DNA from: Chloroflexota bacterium
Lineage (GTDB): Bacteria > Chloroflexota > Anaerolineae > Promineifilales > Promineifilaceae
NCBI GenBank assembly: GCA_024275635.1
Contig: JAJRYT010000081.1
Span: 1 to 46,240 of the forward strand
Reading direction: 5' to 3'
DNA: 46,240 bases
Part shown: positions 27,694 to 35,928 of the stretch, piece by piece
How the letters are laid out: each line of letters opens with the position of its first letter
How positions within the stretch are numbered: position 1 is the first letter of the stretch
Notes under the pieces: generated by a model
What the model was told of the DNA's origin: nothing
Database searches by the model: none
Seen by the model: only the letters and a program-made list of their open reading frames with translations
Position numbers and translations under genes: made by a program

Positions 27694-27797
27694 GTAAGCG
27701 TTCACTCCCCCCTGGAGACTTTTGAAGTTTTGACGCTATGTGTGATTGTGTACTCGACTGCAAAACTTCAAAAGTCTGTTGGTGGCTGAACGGTTAC
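27694..27797. mobile_element. IS66-like MITE, copy 3 (104 bp)
   Basis: Starts GTAAGCGTTCACTC and ends GGCTGAACGGTTAC, over 90 percent identical to copy 2. Perfect flanking repeat CATTAAAG (27686-27693 and 27798-27805). It lies between the AhbD-like gene and hemY, 28 bases before the hemY start, so it forms part of the hemY leader. Confidence 0.88.
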
Positions 27798-27835
27798 CAT
27801 TAAAGGGTATGTCATTCGTTCTCAGGGATCATTTA

Positions 27836-28984
27836 TTACAAGCTCATCTCCGGTTTATACTGGCGCGGTTCATAGGTGCAGAATGGTTCCTCGCCCAGAT
27901 AATCGCCGGCCATGCCAAATGAGCGGGCGCGGCAGCCGCTGCAAACCTTTTTGAATTCGCATATACCGCACTTTCCACCCAGCAAATCAGGATTACGCAG
28001 TTCGGCAAACAAGGGTGAATGCTCCCAAATAGCCTGGAACCCCTGCTCACGAATATTGCCCGCTTCTACCGGCAGGTAGCCGCAGGGGAATATTTCACCG
28101 CGATGGCTGACAAAGGTGACGCCGGTTCCGGCCAGACAGCCTTTTGTCATGGCATTCATGGCGTGGCGGCCGCTGGGTTGCCCGCCAGGATGTCCGCCGC
28201 CGGCGCGCTGCTGCCGATGCATGCTTTGCGGCCGTTCCCGAACAATGCCATTGCGGCGTTCTTCCGCCTGGCGCTGGCGCACAATTCGGAAATAATGCGG
28301 GGCGCAGGTCGCTTTCAGTTCGATTCCCCCTGCCACTTCGGCGTCATACATCCAATTAAGGACATCTTCGTACTCTTTAGGCGAAATCTGCTGGTCTTCG
28401 GCAATTTCCACGCCGCAGCCAACAGGGACGAGGAGGAAAAGGTGTAAAGCTACCGCGCCTAATTCCTTCGCCAGCGCAAGTGTTTCCGGCATCTGATGCA
28501 CATTGTGCTTGGCAACGGTGGTGTTAATCTGATAAGGAACCCCAATTGCACGCAGGTTCGCCATGCCTTTAATTGCCAGATCAAACGCCCCCGGCCCGCG
28601 GAAAATATCGTGTGTAGCCGCATCTGCGCCGTCGAAGCTGATGCTGACGCGCTTAATGCCTGACCCTTTGATTTTCCGAGCAACTTCGGCGTTTATCAAC
28701 GTGCCGTTGGTCGCCAGGGCGACAATGAGGCCGGCGTCGGCGGCGTGGCGGGCAATTTTGAAGATGTCGGGTCGGAAAAGCGGTTCGCCGCCGGAGAGGA
28801 TAAATATGGGGCGGCCAAATGAGGCGATGTCGTCAATCAGGTCAAACGCTTCTTGCGTTTTCAAATCCTGGGGCATGAGTTGATTGGCAACGGTGATACG
28901 GCGGCAGTGAATACATGCCAGGTTGCAACCGGCGGTTGATTCCCAAAACACAAGGCGTGGGGCAGGGTAGGTAGATGCTTCCAT
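27836..28984 (-). CDS. ahbD: Radical SAM/SPASM protein, AhbD/NirJ-like
   Basis: 382 residues. The radical-SAM cluster motif is CNLACIHC (Cys20, Cys24, Cys27), followed by FILSGGEPLFRPD. A second, C-terminal cysteine-rich region (GKCGICEFKKVCSGCRAR, then EEPFCTYEP) is that of the haem-related AhbD/NirJ group. AhbD removes two carboxyls from iron-coproporphyrin III, giving haem b without oxygen. A Gly/His-rich insert near residue 255 (around HRQQRAGGGHPGGQP) is unusual. ATG 28984 has AAGGAATT before it. Being directly upstream of hemY supports a haem role. Other SPASM functions such as peptide maturation remain possible but no precursor peptide is seen. Confidence 0.75.
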   Translation of the reverse strand: MEASTYPAPRLVFWESTAGCNLACIHCRRITVANQLMPQDLKTQEAFDLIDDIASFGRPIFILSGGEPLFRPDIFKIARHAADAGLIVALATNGTLINAEVARKIKGSGIKRVSISFDGADAATHDIFRGPGAFDLAIKGMANLRAIGVPYQINTTVAKHNVHQMPETLALAKELGAVALHLFLLVPVGCGVEIAEDQQISPKEYEDVLNWMYDAEVAGGIELKATCAPHYFRIVRQRQAEERRNGIVRERPQSMHRQQRAGGGHPGGQPSGRHAMNAMTKGCLAGTGVTFVSHRGEIFPCGYLPVEAGNIREQGFQAIWEHSPLFAELRNPDLLGGKCGICEFKKVCSGCRARSFGMAGDYLGEEPFCTYEPRQYKPEMSL

Positions 28985-29392
28985 AATTCCTTTCCTAAAA
29001 TTAAAGTGGGATTAGACGATTGGCGGCGTTTGGCTTTCTCCTCTTCGGCAATGCACGCTGCCAATCGTCAAAACCAACGCCGGAGGGCTGCTTTGTGGGC
29101 CGTGATGGGCGTTGGCTTTGCTGAGATTTTCAGTAATCCCATTCTTCACAATGTTAACGACAAGGGTGAAAATATCAGCAAAACTATATAAAAGCGAGTA
29201 AATCTATGCAAATAATCATATAACGATCGCTATTTAATTTCAATGTGACAAAAGGCACAAATACCTATTACATTTGTCATGGTTTTGCAGGATGGCTGTC
29301 ATATGTGGAGGGTTAAAGGAGGAGGAAGAGAAAAAGGAGGCTGGCAGCTTGTTTTTACGATTGAGCAGTTGTTTGTGTACCCGCGTCTGTAT
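28985..29392. other. Non-coding gap with imperfect inverted repeats
   Basis: No gene supported. GACGATTGGC at about 29014 pairs with GCCAATCGTC at about 29060, and GGGATTA at 29009 with TAATCCC at about 29134, so a hairpin-rich unit of about 130 bases is present, without an evident duplication. From 29190 to 29392 the sequence is AT-rich and may hold the promoter of the AhbD-like gene's operon only in its left part; nothing else is seen. Confidence 0.4.
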
Positions 29393-30298
29393 TTACTTGA
29401 TTTCTTCAAGTTGATAAATTGGGGCGGGTTTGATTTTGGGGCTGCCGCAACTGGCTTGCATTGGCCGTTTCTCAGTTAATTGCGCCAGGCGGACGGTGAG
29501 AATTGGCGTGGGGGAGGAGGTGAATTGGATTTGCCAGGAACGGCCGTTCCCCTGACTGACAACATGACGAAAATAATCGGCGGTAAGCTGGCCGGTTTGT
29601 TGGCGCAGAAAGTATTCAGCTGCTTGTTCCGCACTGGTATAACAGCAGCGACCGCGGTAATGGTTGAGTGGAATATCTCCCTGTTGAATGGTAGAAACAA
29701 AATCAGCGATGGCGTCGGGGGCGAGACGGCCGTAACTTACGCCATTTGGAAAAACTAGCCCGGTTGCCGAGAAACGATGGCCGCCCAAATGTGTTGTTTG
29801 CCAGGCGTCAGCGTCAACCTGGGTGGCCAGGCTTTGGTAAACTGGCGCGCCAAATTTAGCGCAGCAGCGATCCCGTTTCCCGTTTGTGCAAACCAAAAAC
29901 AGCGGTTCGGTGCGGATGAACTGGTTGTAGACGGCATCGCCGGCGATGATGGCCGGGACATCGAGCGAGAATAAATCGTCGTTGGTGTCAAGCAAAAAAT
30001 GGTAAAGGCGGGGGGCGGCATCGTCGGCAATGGCAATGAAGAAGGCCAGTTTGTCTTGTTTGGGCTGCTGGCGGATGAATTGCAGACGGCCGTTTTCCAC
30101 CGCGTTCACTTGCTCATTCAACCAATTTTGTATATGGGGGGGCAGGTCATTATGATTAGCGGCCTCGGCTTGCCAGGAACCATCATATTGTAAGAGAAAC
30201 CAGGTGTGAACGTGAACGGCCGTGCCATAAAGCGGCTCTTTAGCCTGCTCAGACAGAACCGTGCAAAATTCATGGGGATCAAAAGAATGGTCTGTCAT
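29393..30298 (-). CDS. Sucrase/ferredoxin-like family protein
   Basis: About 301 residues from ATG 30298. Family recognised from FLVCTNGKRDRCCAKFG and HLGGHRFSATGLVFPNG, the conserved blocks of the thioredoxin-fold ferredoxin (sucrase/ferredoxin-like) family, which has cysteines able to bind a [2Fe-2S] cluster. Role unknown; electron transfer is likely. ATG 30298 has GGAAGG 9 bases upstream; a longer frame reaching 30367 is encoded by a heptad repeat and is rejected. It stands between the AhbD-like gene and ferritin, consistent with iron metabolism. Confidence 0.75.
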   Translation of the reverse strand: MTDHSFDPHEFCTVLSEQAKEPLYGTAVHVHTWFLLQYDGSWQAEAANHNDLPPHIQNWLNEQVNAVENGRLQFIRQQPKQDKLAFFIAIADDAAPRLYHFLLDTNDDLFSLDVPAIIAGDAVYNQFIRTEPLFLVCTNGKRDRCCAKFGAPVYQSLATQVDADAWQTTHLGGHRFSATGLVFPNGVSYGRLAPDAIADFVSTIQQGDIPLNHYRGRCCYTSAEQAAEYFLRQQTGQLTADYFRHVVSQGNGRSWQIQFTSSPTPILTVRLAQLTEKRPMQASCGSPKIKPAPIYQLEEIK

Positions 30299-30325
30299 CC
30301 TGTGGAACCTTCCAGAAATCCCCCC

Positions 30326-30397
30326 CCTGTCTGAAGACTGGTGAACGAGAGACTGGGGAACTGACATCTGCCAGTTTCCAGTCTCCCGTTCCCAGAA
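30326..30397. repeat. Inverted 7-bp-like repeats upstream of the ferredoxin-like gene
   Basis: GAAGACTGG, GAGACTGGGGAACTG on the left and CAGTTTCCAGTCTCCCGTTCCCAG on the right (given as two pieces: CAGTTTCCAGTCTC and CCGTTCCCAG) form imperfect inverted arms. It occupies most of the gap between ferritin and the ferredoxin-like gene. Confidence 0.6.
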
Positions 30398-30437
30398 GTA
30401 AATTTATACGGTAACTAATCTAACACTTGTCTGGTCT

Positions 30438-30953
30438 CTACTCGCCGCCACCTGCAGCGGCGGCGCGGGCAGCCACTGTGCGGCGCACATAATCCTCAAC
30501 CAACAGCAGGCTGCTACCGGCATGTTTAATCGTTTGTAGCAGCGTTGTCATGGAATCCACTTCTTCGACCTGTTCATCCACAAACCATTGCAGGAAGTTG
30601 TGGCTGGTGAAATCATTCTCTTCTTTGGCAATGCGGACAAGGTTGTTGATTTGATTGGTCACCTTCATCTCCTGCTCCAGCGCAAACTGGACGGCGTCGG
30701 AGGCGCTGGCAAATTCGTTGCGCATGTCAGGCAGGCCGGGGATGATGGGCTTGGCGCCAGTTTCCAGGAGGAATTGAACGAATTTCATGGCATGCATCCG
30801 TTCCTCAACTGATTGCTGATAGAAAAATTCAGCCAGATCTGGCAAGCCTTCTTCATCGAAATAAACGGCAATGGCAATGTATTGGGTAGAAGCGCCAAAT
30901 TCGCTTTGAATTTGAGCGTTCATGGCATCTACAACTTTTTGACTAACAATCAT
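30438..30953 (-). CDS. Ferritin (non-haem, FtnA-like)
   Basis: 171 residues, four-helix bundle. Ferroxidase-site residues are visible: Glu18 in QSEFGAS, Glu51 and His54 in EERMHAMKF, and a Glu in FALEQEMKVT. It oxidises and stores iron as a 24-mer in the cytosol. The Gly/Ala-rich tail is not conserved. ATG 30953 follows AAGGAGAAAAG. Two inverted repeats just upstream (30973-30995 and 31010-31043) may be regulatory. Confidence 0.95.
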   Translation of the reverse strand: MIVSQKVVDAMNAQIQSEFGASTQYIAIAVYFDEEGLPDLAEFFYQQSVEERMHAMKFVQFLLETGAKPIIPGLPDMRNEFASASDAVQFALEQEMKVTNQINNLVRIAKEENDFTSHNFLQWFVDEQVEEVDSMTTLLQTIKHAGSSLLLVEDYVRRTVAARAAAAGGGE

Positions 30954-30972
30954 CTTTTCTCCTTATTACTTT

Positions 30973-30994
30973 GGCTGAGACATAACTCTCAGCC
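30973..30994 (-). promoter_or_regulatory. Leader hairpin of ferritin
   Basis: GGCTGAGA and TCTCAGCC form a perfect 8-bp stem with a 6-base loop, ending about 10 bases before the ribosome binding site of ferritin. Its position in the leader suggests a translational or stability element. It has no U-tract. Confidence 0.45.
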
Positions 30995-31009
30995 CCAAAA
31001 AAATACGCT

Positions 31010-31043
31010 ACAATAAGATATTCGTACTCGAAAATCTTATTGT
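31010..31043. promoter_or_regulatory. Candidate operator palindrome upstream of ferritin
   Basis: ACAATAAGAT and ATCTTATTGT are perfect 10-bp arms separated by 14 bases, about 60-90 bases upstream of the ferritin start. The AT-rich dyad could bind a metal-dependent repressor, but it does not match a standard Fur box that I can recognise. From 31044 to 31272 nothing more is seen. Confidence 0.4.
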
Positions 31044-31272
31044 GGTCAAGTAGTAGTGAAAACTGTAAAATGGCCTAACTTGTCAGGATAATTCATAGTC
31101 CTACATAGGCAACCATAATTCACTCTGACTTGACCCTGTAATTATAAACATTGTGCCAGTATTCGCCGCCAGGAGTTTCCCGATCTACCAGCAAATGCGT
31201 CGGATCATTTATACGGCCTTACAATATGGGTAACAAACTGGAGTCTGGCGAAAATTGATTTTCAGTCGAGAC

Positions 31273-31300
31273 GTAGGGGCGGTTCGCGAACCGCCCCTAC
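31273..31300. repeat. 28-bp perfect palindrome GTAGGGGCGG type
   Basis: GTAGGGGCGGTTCG joined to its own complement CGAACCGCCCCTAC. It lies 12 bases after the flavoprotein stop codon. An outer inverted pair (GGAGTCTGGCG at about 31241 and CGCCAGAGTCC at 31320, the latter within the gene end) encloses it, so the gene end could fold into a large hairpin and act as terminator. A similar core (GTAGGGCGATTT) is found in the MITE at 33789. Confidence 0.7.
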
Positions 31301-31311
31301 CAGAGAGGATT

Positions 31312-32229
31312 TCAAAAAACGCCAGAGTCCAGTAACAAATAATCATAGGCGCTTAACACCGCTTTTACACCTTCACCCACAGCCACCAGCACCTGTTCCG
31401 CATAAATACTGGTGATGTCACCGGCGGCAAAAATACCGGGGACATTTGTCTGAGCATAGCAGTTTACCTTGATAAACCCATTTTTATCCAGGTCTACCAG
31501 GCCGGCCACCATTTCCGAGTTTGGCAGCAGCGCCTTTTCCACAAATGTGCCATCCGCTTCCAGTTCTAGCGTGTGGCCGTCCGGACTTTGCACCACCACC
31601 GTGTTGCAATACCCGTTGCCTTTTACTCGTTTGACTTGGTGATCGGATAACACCGTCACATTTTCCGCAACTGCCAACTTTCGACCCAGCGACGTTTCCA
31701 TAGCCGCCCCGGTTGGGCCAACGACATGAACATGTTCGGCCACCGTTGCCAGTTCCGCCGCCGACCGCAAAGCCAGTTCGCCCTCACCGATGACTACCGT
31801 TTGCTTATCAATGAATAACGGCGCGTAACTTAACGCCGAGTAACACAACCCTTTGGACAAATACTCTCTCTCGCCGGGCACATCCAACCACTGCTGGCGG
31901 GCGCCAGCGGCCACAATGACTGCTTTAGCTAACAACTCGCCGCCCCCCTGGGTGTGAATGACAAAATGGCCCGCTTTACTCTTTTCAACCTTTGCTACTG
32001 GCTCAATATGGCGGGCAAATTTCAGATATTCCAACTCGTTCTTAAATTTGTTGACGATTTCGGCGCCCGTCACGACACGGTAACTTTGCATATCCGGTAG
32101 TTCTAAATGATAGTTCGTCTTACCGCCCAAATCTTTGGAAACCAACAGCACATTCAGTCTTTTGCGGATCGCATAGATAGCAGCAGTGAGTCCGGCCGGA
32201 CCGCCGCCGATAATGATTAAATCGTACAT
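31312..32229 (-). CDS. Thioredoxin-reductase-like flavoprotein without CxxC
   Basis: 305 residues with FAD motif LIIIGGGPAGLTAAIYA at 4-20, NAD(P) motif VVIGEGELALRSAAEL, and the C-terminal FAD motif GIFAAGDITS. It has the length and layout of bacterial thioredoxin reductase, but the redox motif CATC is replaced by SALS (Ser131 and Ser134) in GLCYSALSYAPLF; one Cys remains at 129. Without the disulfide it cannot reduce thioredoxin in the usual way; ferredoxin- or flavodoxin-NADP reductases of this fold also lack it. ATG 32229 follows GGAGGTGAAAA. It may serve electron transfer for the adjacent malic enzyme and corrinoid activation genes, an inference from position. Confidence 0.85.
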   Translation of the reverse strand: MYDLIIIGGGPAGLTAAIYAIRKRLNVLLVSKDLGGKTNYHLELPDMQSYRVVTGAEIVNKFKNELEYLKFARHIEPVAKVEKSKAGHFVIHTQGGGELLAKAVIVAAGARQQWLDVPGEREYLSKGLCYSALSYAPLFIDKQTVVIGEGELALRSAAELATVAEHVHVVGPTGAAMETSLGRKLAVAENVTVLSDHQVKRVKGNGYCNTVVVQSPDGHTLELEADGTFVEKALLPNSEMVAGLVDLDKNGFIKVNCYAQTNVPGIFAAGDITSIYAEQVLVAVGEGVKAVLSAYDYLLLDSGVF

Positions 32230-32245
32230 TTTTCACCTCCGCAGT

Positions 32246-32270
32246 GCGAGGCGCTTTGGAAGCGCCTCGC
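32246..32270. terminator. Hairpin between malic enzyme and flavoprotein
   Basis: GCGAGGCGCT and AGCGCCTCGC form a perfect 10-bp stem with a 5-base loop in the 43-base gap. No U-tract, and it sits just upstream of the flavoprotein ribosome binding site, so it could attenuate rather than terminate. Confidence 0.5.
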
Positions 32271-32272
32271 GC

Positions 32273-33634
32273 CTACTCCTCTGGCGCTTCTGCGATAAAG
32301 CCCTTCTCCATCATCAATTTCGTCATGTTGCGGGAACGGCCGATTATCTCCATCGCGTGTTCAAACAATTCATCATAGCTCTTTTCCATCCGAGCTACTC
32401 CCTGCTCCTGGGCTTTCATGCCCACTGCCGCCGCTTCACGCGGAAACACTTCCCAATCATCCATCGTGGGCAAGATATGATCCATATCCAGACTGTCGCC
32501 AATTTGGCTGGCTAATGCATTGGCCGCAGCAAAACACATTTCGTCTGTGATTGTGCGAGCGCGCACATCCAGCGTGCCGCGGAAGATGCCAGGGAAGCCC
32601 AGCGAATTGTTCACTTGATTCGGGAAATCTGACCGGCCAGTCGCTACGATCTTGACCCCCGCTGCCCGCGCTTCCCAGGGCCAGATTTCTGGCACCGGAT
32701 TGGCACAGGCAAAGATAATGCCATCCTTGTTCATCCGCTCGACCCATTCTGGCTTAATTGTGCCTGGCCCTGGCTTAGATAGCGCAATCACCACATCCAC
32801 GCCTTCCAGTGCCTCTGGGATGCCGCCTTCGCGTAAATCACCATTCGTCGTCTGGCAGAGCCGCCATTTGTCCACATACTCATGGCGGCGCTTTTCCAAA
32901 TCTTTACGATGCGGCCCCAGGATGCCCTTACTGTCCACCATCATACATTTGGTCGGGTCCACACCCCAGCTAAATGTGAGCCGCGAGATGGCAACGTTGG
33001 AAGCCCCGCTGCCGACGAAGGCAATGCTGACTTCTTCCTTTTTCTTGCCCACTATTTTGAGCGCATTCATCAACCCGGCCAGGGTGACGGTGGCTGTTCC
33101 CTGCTGGTCGTCATGCCAGACAGGAATCTCGGCTTTCTCGCGCAGGGTGTCCAGAATGCGGAAGCATTTGGGTTGCGAAAGGTCTTCCAGGTTGACGCCG
33201 CCAAATGAGGGTTGGAGCATCAGAACGGTTTCGATGATTTTGTCCGGGTCTTTGGTATCCAGCATGATGGGGACGGCGTCTACGCCGCCGAGGTATTTGT
33301 AGAGAAGCGCCTTGCCTTCCATCACCGGCAAGCCGGCTTTGGGGCCGATGTCGCCCAATCCTAGCACGCGCGTACCGTCGCTGATGATGGCGACGGTGTT
33401 CCACTTATTGGTGTAATCGTAGACCTTTTCTGGTTTAGCTTCGATCTCCCGGCAAGGAGCGGCGACGCCTGGCGTATACCAGATGGCGAAGTCGTCAATA
33501 TCGCGCACGCAGCATTTCAGCGTTGTTTCTACCTTACCCCGATAAAAGGGGTGTAATGTCAAGGCATCGGCCGACGGCTTTTTTGCTTTTGCCAGCAGCG
33601 CGTCAATATCTATCGTTTTTTCTTCCGTTAACAT
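32273..33634 (-). CDS. NAD(P)-dependent malic enzyme
   Basis: About 453 residues, bacterial short form without a phosphotransacetylase domain. It decarboxylates malate to pyruvate. Motifs: [13 protein letters not shown] with the catalytic Tyr, [27 protein letters not shown] for metal and substrate, and the nucleotide site [16 protein letters not shown] 33634 has AGGAGGACAATC upstream and is preferred to the upstream frame start at 33667. It can feed pyruvate and NAD(P)H to or from acetyl-CoA made by the acs system. Confidence 0.95.
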   Translation of the reverse strand: MLTEEKTIDIDALLAKAKKPSADALTLHPFYRGKVETTLKCCVRDIDDFAIWYTPGVAAPCREIEAKPEKVYDYTNKWNTVAIISDGTRVLGLGDIGPKAGLPVMEGKALLYKYLGGVDAVPIMLDTKDPDKIIETVLMLQPSFGGVNLEDLSQPKCFRILDTLREKAEIPVWHDDQQGTATVTLAGLMNALKIVGKKKEEVSIAFVGSGASNVAISRLTFSWGVDPTKCMMVDSKGILGPHRKDLEKRRHEYVDKWRLCQTTNGDLREGGIPEALEGVDVVIALSKPGPGTIKPEWVERMNKDGIIFACANPVPEIWPWEARAAGVKIVATGRSDFPNQVNNSLGFPGIFRGTLDVRARTITDEMCFAAANALASQIGDSLDMDHILPTMDDWEVFPREAAAVGMKAQEQGVARMEKSYDELFEHAMEIIGRSRNMTKLMMEKGFIAEAPEE

Positions 33635-33788
33635 GATTGTCCTCCTGTGAATCCATGAATGGTTCACTTATTTGAACACCCAGCCCACGGAGAACACGGT
33701 TATGCTATTTAATTGTTTTGTGTGCTCCCCCTAATGATTGTCGGATGCCAGCATGGGCTGGTCAATTACTTAACCAACATCATTTTTG

Positions 33789-33882
33789 GGCATGGTTCAG
33801 AAACCTAAAAAGTTAGCTTGACTCTTTGTAGGGCGATTTACAAAATCGTCCTACAAGTTGTCCGGGTGATTTGAACCATCCC
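33789..33882. mobile_element. MITE with GG ends and 8-bp duplication
   Basis: 94-bp element. Left end GGCATGGTTCAGAAACC; reverse complement of right end GGGATGGTTCAAATCACC. A second core hairpin (TTGTAGGGCGATTT / AAATCGTCCTACAA) is inside. The perfect 8-bp repeat CATTTTTG flanks it (33781-33788 and 33883-33890). It lies upstream of the malic enzyme gene in the gap to the acsE-like gene. Confidence 0.75.
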
Positions 33883-33935
33883 CATTTTTGTATGCCAAAA
33901 CAGCATGGCGGTACGGCCGTTGATCCGCACCCTTT

Positions 33936-34871
33936 TTACATAACAGCCTCCTGTTGCAGATAGGAATCCGCATAAATGACTTTGTTCTGCAAGATTTGCA
34001 CCGTTTTCCAGATAGCGACTTGTTCCGGATCGGTCGTATCTACATCTTCAAAGGCAGGTTCTTCCATGGCGGCAATGTGGTCATGGATTTTGAGGTAGAG
34101 GCGGCCAACGGCCGTCCCCTCATCCCGCGCTTCAATAATCCGAATCACCTCATTCTGCTTCTCGTCAAACGGGTCGGCAATCATCATCTGCAACCCGGCC
34201 CCCATCAACATAGCCAGGTATACACGATTAATCAGGGGGCGGTTGGCATGGGGGACAGCATTGCTAACATTTGATAACCCCACCGAAATCGGCGGCGGCG
34301 GATCCCAGGCAAACTGGATGGTACGCACTGCTTCAATCAGCTCTGGACAGTATTCCTGACAGCCGGATACGGTCAGAACTAACGGGTCAATGATGAGATC
34401 ACTGATAGGGAAATCAATCTCCAATGCGCGCGGGATCAGCTTTTCCAGAGCGATGTTGACCCGCTCATCGGCTCCAACCGGGATGCCGCTCTTACCCATT
34501 GTTAAAGCCACCAAACGGGCGTTGTACTTCTTCGCCAGCAGCGGGACTTTCTCCAACCGTTCCGCTTCGGCCGAGGTGGAGTTGATGATGGGCTGTGCTT
34601 TTGTGACAGTTTTCAACCCGGCTTCAATGCCCAAAATATTGGTGCTGTCAAAGCTAAGGGGCACATCCACGACCGCTTCTACCGTTTTCACCATCCAGGG
34701 GAACACTTCTTCCCAATCCCGTTTGCGCGGCCCCAGGTTCAAATCCAGCGCCTGCGCCCCAGCTTCCACCTGACGCACGGCCAAATCCTGAAAGAATTTG
34801 GCGTCCCGCTCTCGTAGGCCGGCTTTGACTTTATCTGAAATGATGTGAATGTTTTCACCAATTATGTACAT
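33936..34871 (-). CDS. acsE: Methyltetrahydrofolate:corrinoid protein methyltransferase (AcsE-like)
   Basis: About 311 residues from ATG 34871 (AAGGAGAACCCCT upstream). Pterin-binding TIM-barrel: start YIIGENIHIIS, ALDLNLGPRKRDWEE, SFDSTN, INSTSAEAERL, and IIDPLVLTVSGCQEY. It transfers the methyl of 5-methyl-tetrahydrofolate to Co(I) of the corrinoid iron-sulfur protein made by acsC and acsD. It is longer than the best known AcsE (about 260 residues), the extra part lying at the C-terminus. Methyltransferases of other corrinoid systems share the fold, but the acs neighbours decide the call. Confidence 0.88.
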   Translation of the reverse strand: MYIIGENIHIISDKVKAGLRERDAKFFQDLAVRQVEAGAQALDLNLGPRKRDWEEVFPWMVKTVEAVVDVPLSFDSTNILGIEAGLKTVTKAQPIINSTSAEAERLEKVPLLAKKYNARLVALTMGKSGIPVGADERVNIALEKLIPRALEIDFPISDLIIDPLVLTVSGCQEYCPELIEAVRTIQFAWDPPPPISVGLSNVSNAVPHANRPLINRVYLAMLMGAGLQMMIADPFDEKQNEVIRIIEARDEGTAVGRLYLKIHDHIAAMEEPAFEDVDTTDPEQVAIWKTVQILQNKVIYADSYLQQEAVM

Positions 34872-34887
34872 AGGGGTTCTCCTTTTT

Positions 34888-34936
34888 ATGATTGATGATC
34901 GGCGACGTCTCCCAATCCTCAATCTTTAATCATCAA
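34888..34936. repeat. Short inverted repeat with 7-bp-like units
   Basis: GATTGATGAT on the left and ATCTTTAATCATCAA on the right, in the gap between the radical-SAM gene and acsE. The radical-SAM stop codon TGA (34933-34935) lies inside the repeat. Confidence 0.6.
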
Positions 34937-35835
34937 CTCACGCCATACATTTGGTCTGGCGTTAAAAATTGTGGAAATTCAGCGCGCAAGGTTGCACGCG
35001 CGGTATAACAAAGGTGACAGGCGTCTACGTAGCCGTCTTCGTGGGGTAGATCGTAACGATTGACCAGCTCAGTTGGGCCGCCAGCCAATAATGGATCGGC
35101 GATGGGATGGGTTTGGGGGGTGTATTCGGCGATGATTTGGGCTAACGGCCGTTCCCACATATTCCCCATCACCAATCCCTGGCAGAGATGTAGATTGCCG
35201 AACGGATCAAGGTGAACGCGTCCGGGGTCGTCCAGCGCTTCATAAGGACATTCCGTAAATAAATTCCACGGCTGCCGGGGCAGGCCGCCGGTCAGATGAA
35301 CGGCCGCTCGTCCTCGGTACATCACATTGCCACCTACTAGCGGCTCACCCGGCGTGGCCGATTCCGGGTCACGGTAAGTTGTGGGCAGGTCAACGGTGAT
35401 GAGATTGGCGGGAAGCCCTAACCGGCGGGCCGCTTCCAGGCCGGGATGATCGTCAGGTTCGCTCTCTGGGTTGCCATGCAAAGGGTCATAGGAGATTTCG
35501 ATACGATCTAGCCCGGCGTCGCGTAACGGCCGTAACCAGATTAATGCCTCATCCACCCCCGATGCCCAATACCCATTTGTCACAATCCCAGTACGAAAGC
35601 CCAAATCATGGGCGTGCCATACCGCTTTGACCAAAACGGGATGGTAAATGAATGTTTCACCCCCTTCAAAGTAGAACTCGCTAATCGTGGGCACAGCCAA
35701 TGCCTGCCGGAACACATCTTCCAACTGCGCCAGCGAAAACATGCCCGACTGCCGCGGACTCCCCCAGACAAAACAGTGATCACACTCGTAATTACACTGG
35801 TAAGTCAATAAAACGTGGAGGCTGTTCAATTTCAT
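34933..35835 (-). CDS. Radical SAM protein of unknown role in the acs cluster
   Basis: About 300 residues. Radical-SAM motif CNYECDHC at Cys14, Cys18 and Cys21, then FYFEGGETFIYHP and GIVTNGYWA. Additional cysteines at FTECPYEAL, HLCQGLVMGN and ACHLCYTARA resemble a SPASM-like second-cluster region. It could modify a protein or cofactor of the corrinoid system; no substrate can be named. ATG 35835 is chosen because GGGAGG lies 6 bases upstream; the GTG one codon before is too close. It lies between acsE and the corrinoid activator with short gaps, so it is likely in the same operon. Confidence 0.8.
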   Translation of the reverse strand: MKLNSLHVLLTYQCNYECDHCFVWGSPRQSGMFSLAQLEDVFRQALAVPTISEFYFEGGETFIYHPVLVKAVWHAHDLGFRTGIVTNGYWASGVDEALIWLRPLRDAGLDRIEISYDPLHGNPESEPDDHPGLEAARRLGLPANLITVDLPTTYRDPESATPGEPLVGGNVMYRGRAAVHLTGGLPRQPWNLFTECPYEALDDPGRVHLDPFGNLHLCQGLVMGNMWERPLAQIIAEYTPQTHPIADPLLAGGPTELVNRYDLPHEDGYVDACHLCYTARATLRAEFPQFLTPDQMYGVS

Positions 35836-35857
35836 CACGCACCTCCCGGAAAAAAAT

Positions 35858-35928
35858 TATGAAGGACGAATGATGAAGGATGAAAGCGGAATTAGTTCAT
35901 GATTCATCCTTCATCATTTCCTTCGCCA
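35858..35928. repeat. Inverted 7-bp-unit repeat, GAATGATGAAGGATGAA type
   Basis: AATGATGAAGGATGAA and TTCATCCTTCATCATT are exact complements separated by about 18 bases. It fills the gap between the corrinoid activator and the radical-SAM gene, and the last residues (MMKDES) and stop codon of the activator are encoded within it. Confidence 0.8.
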
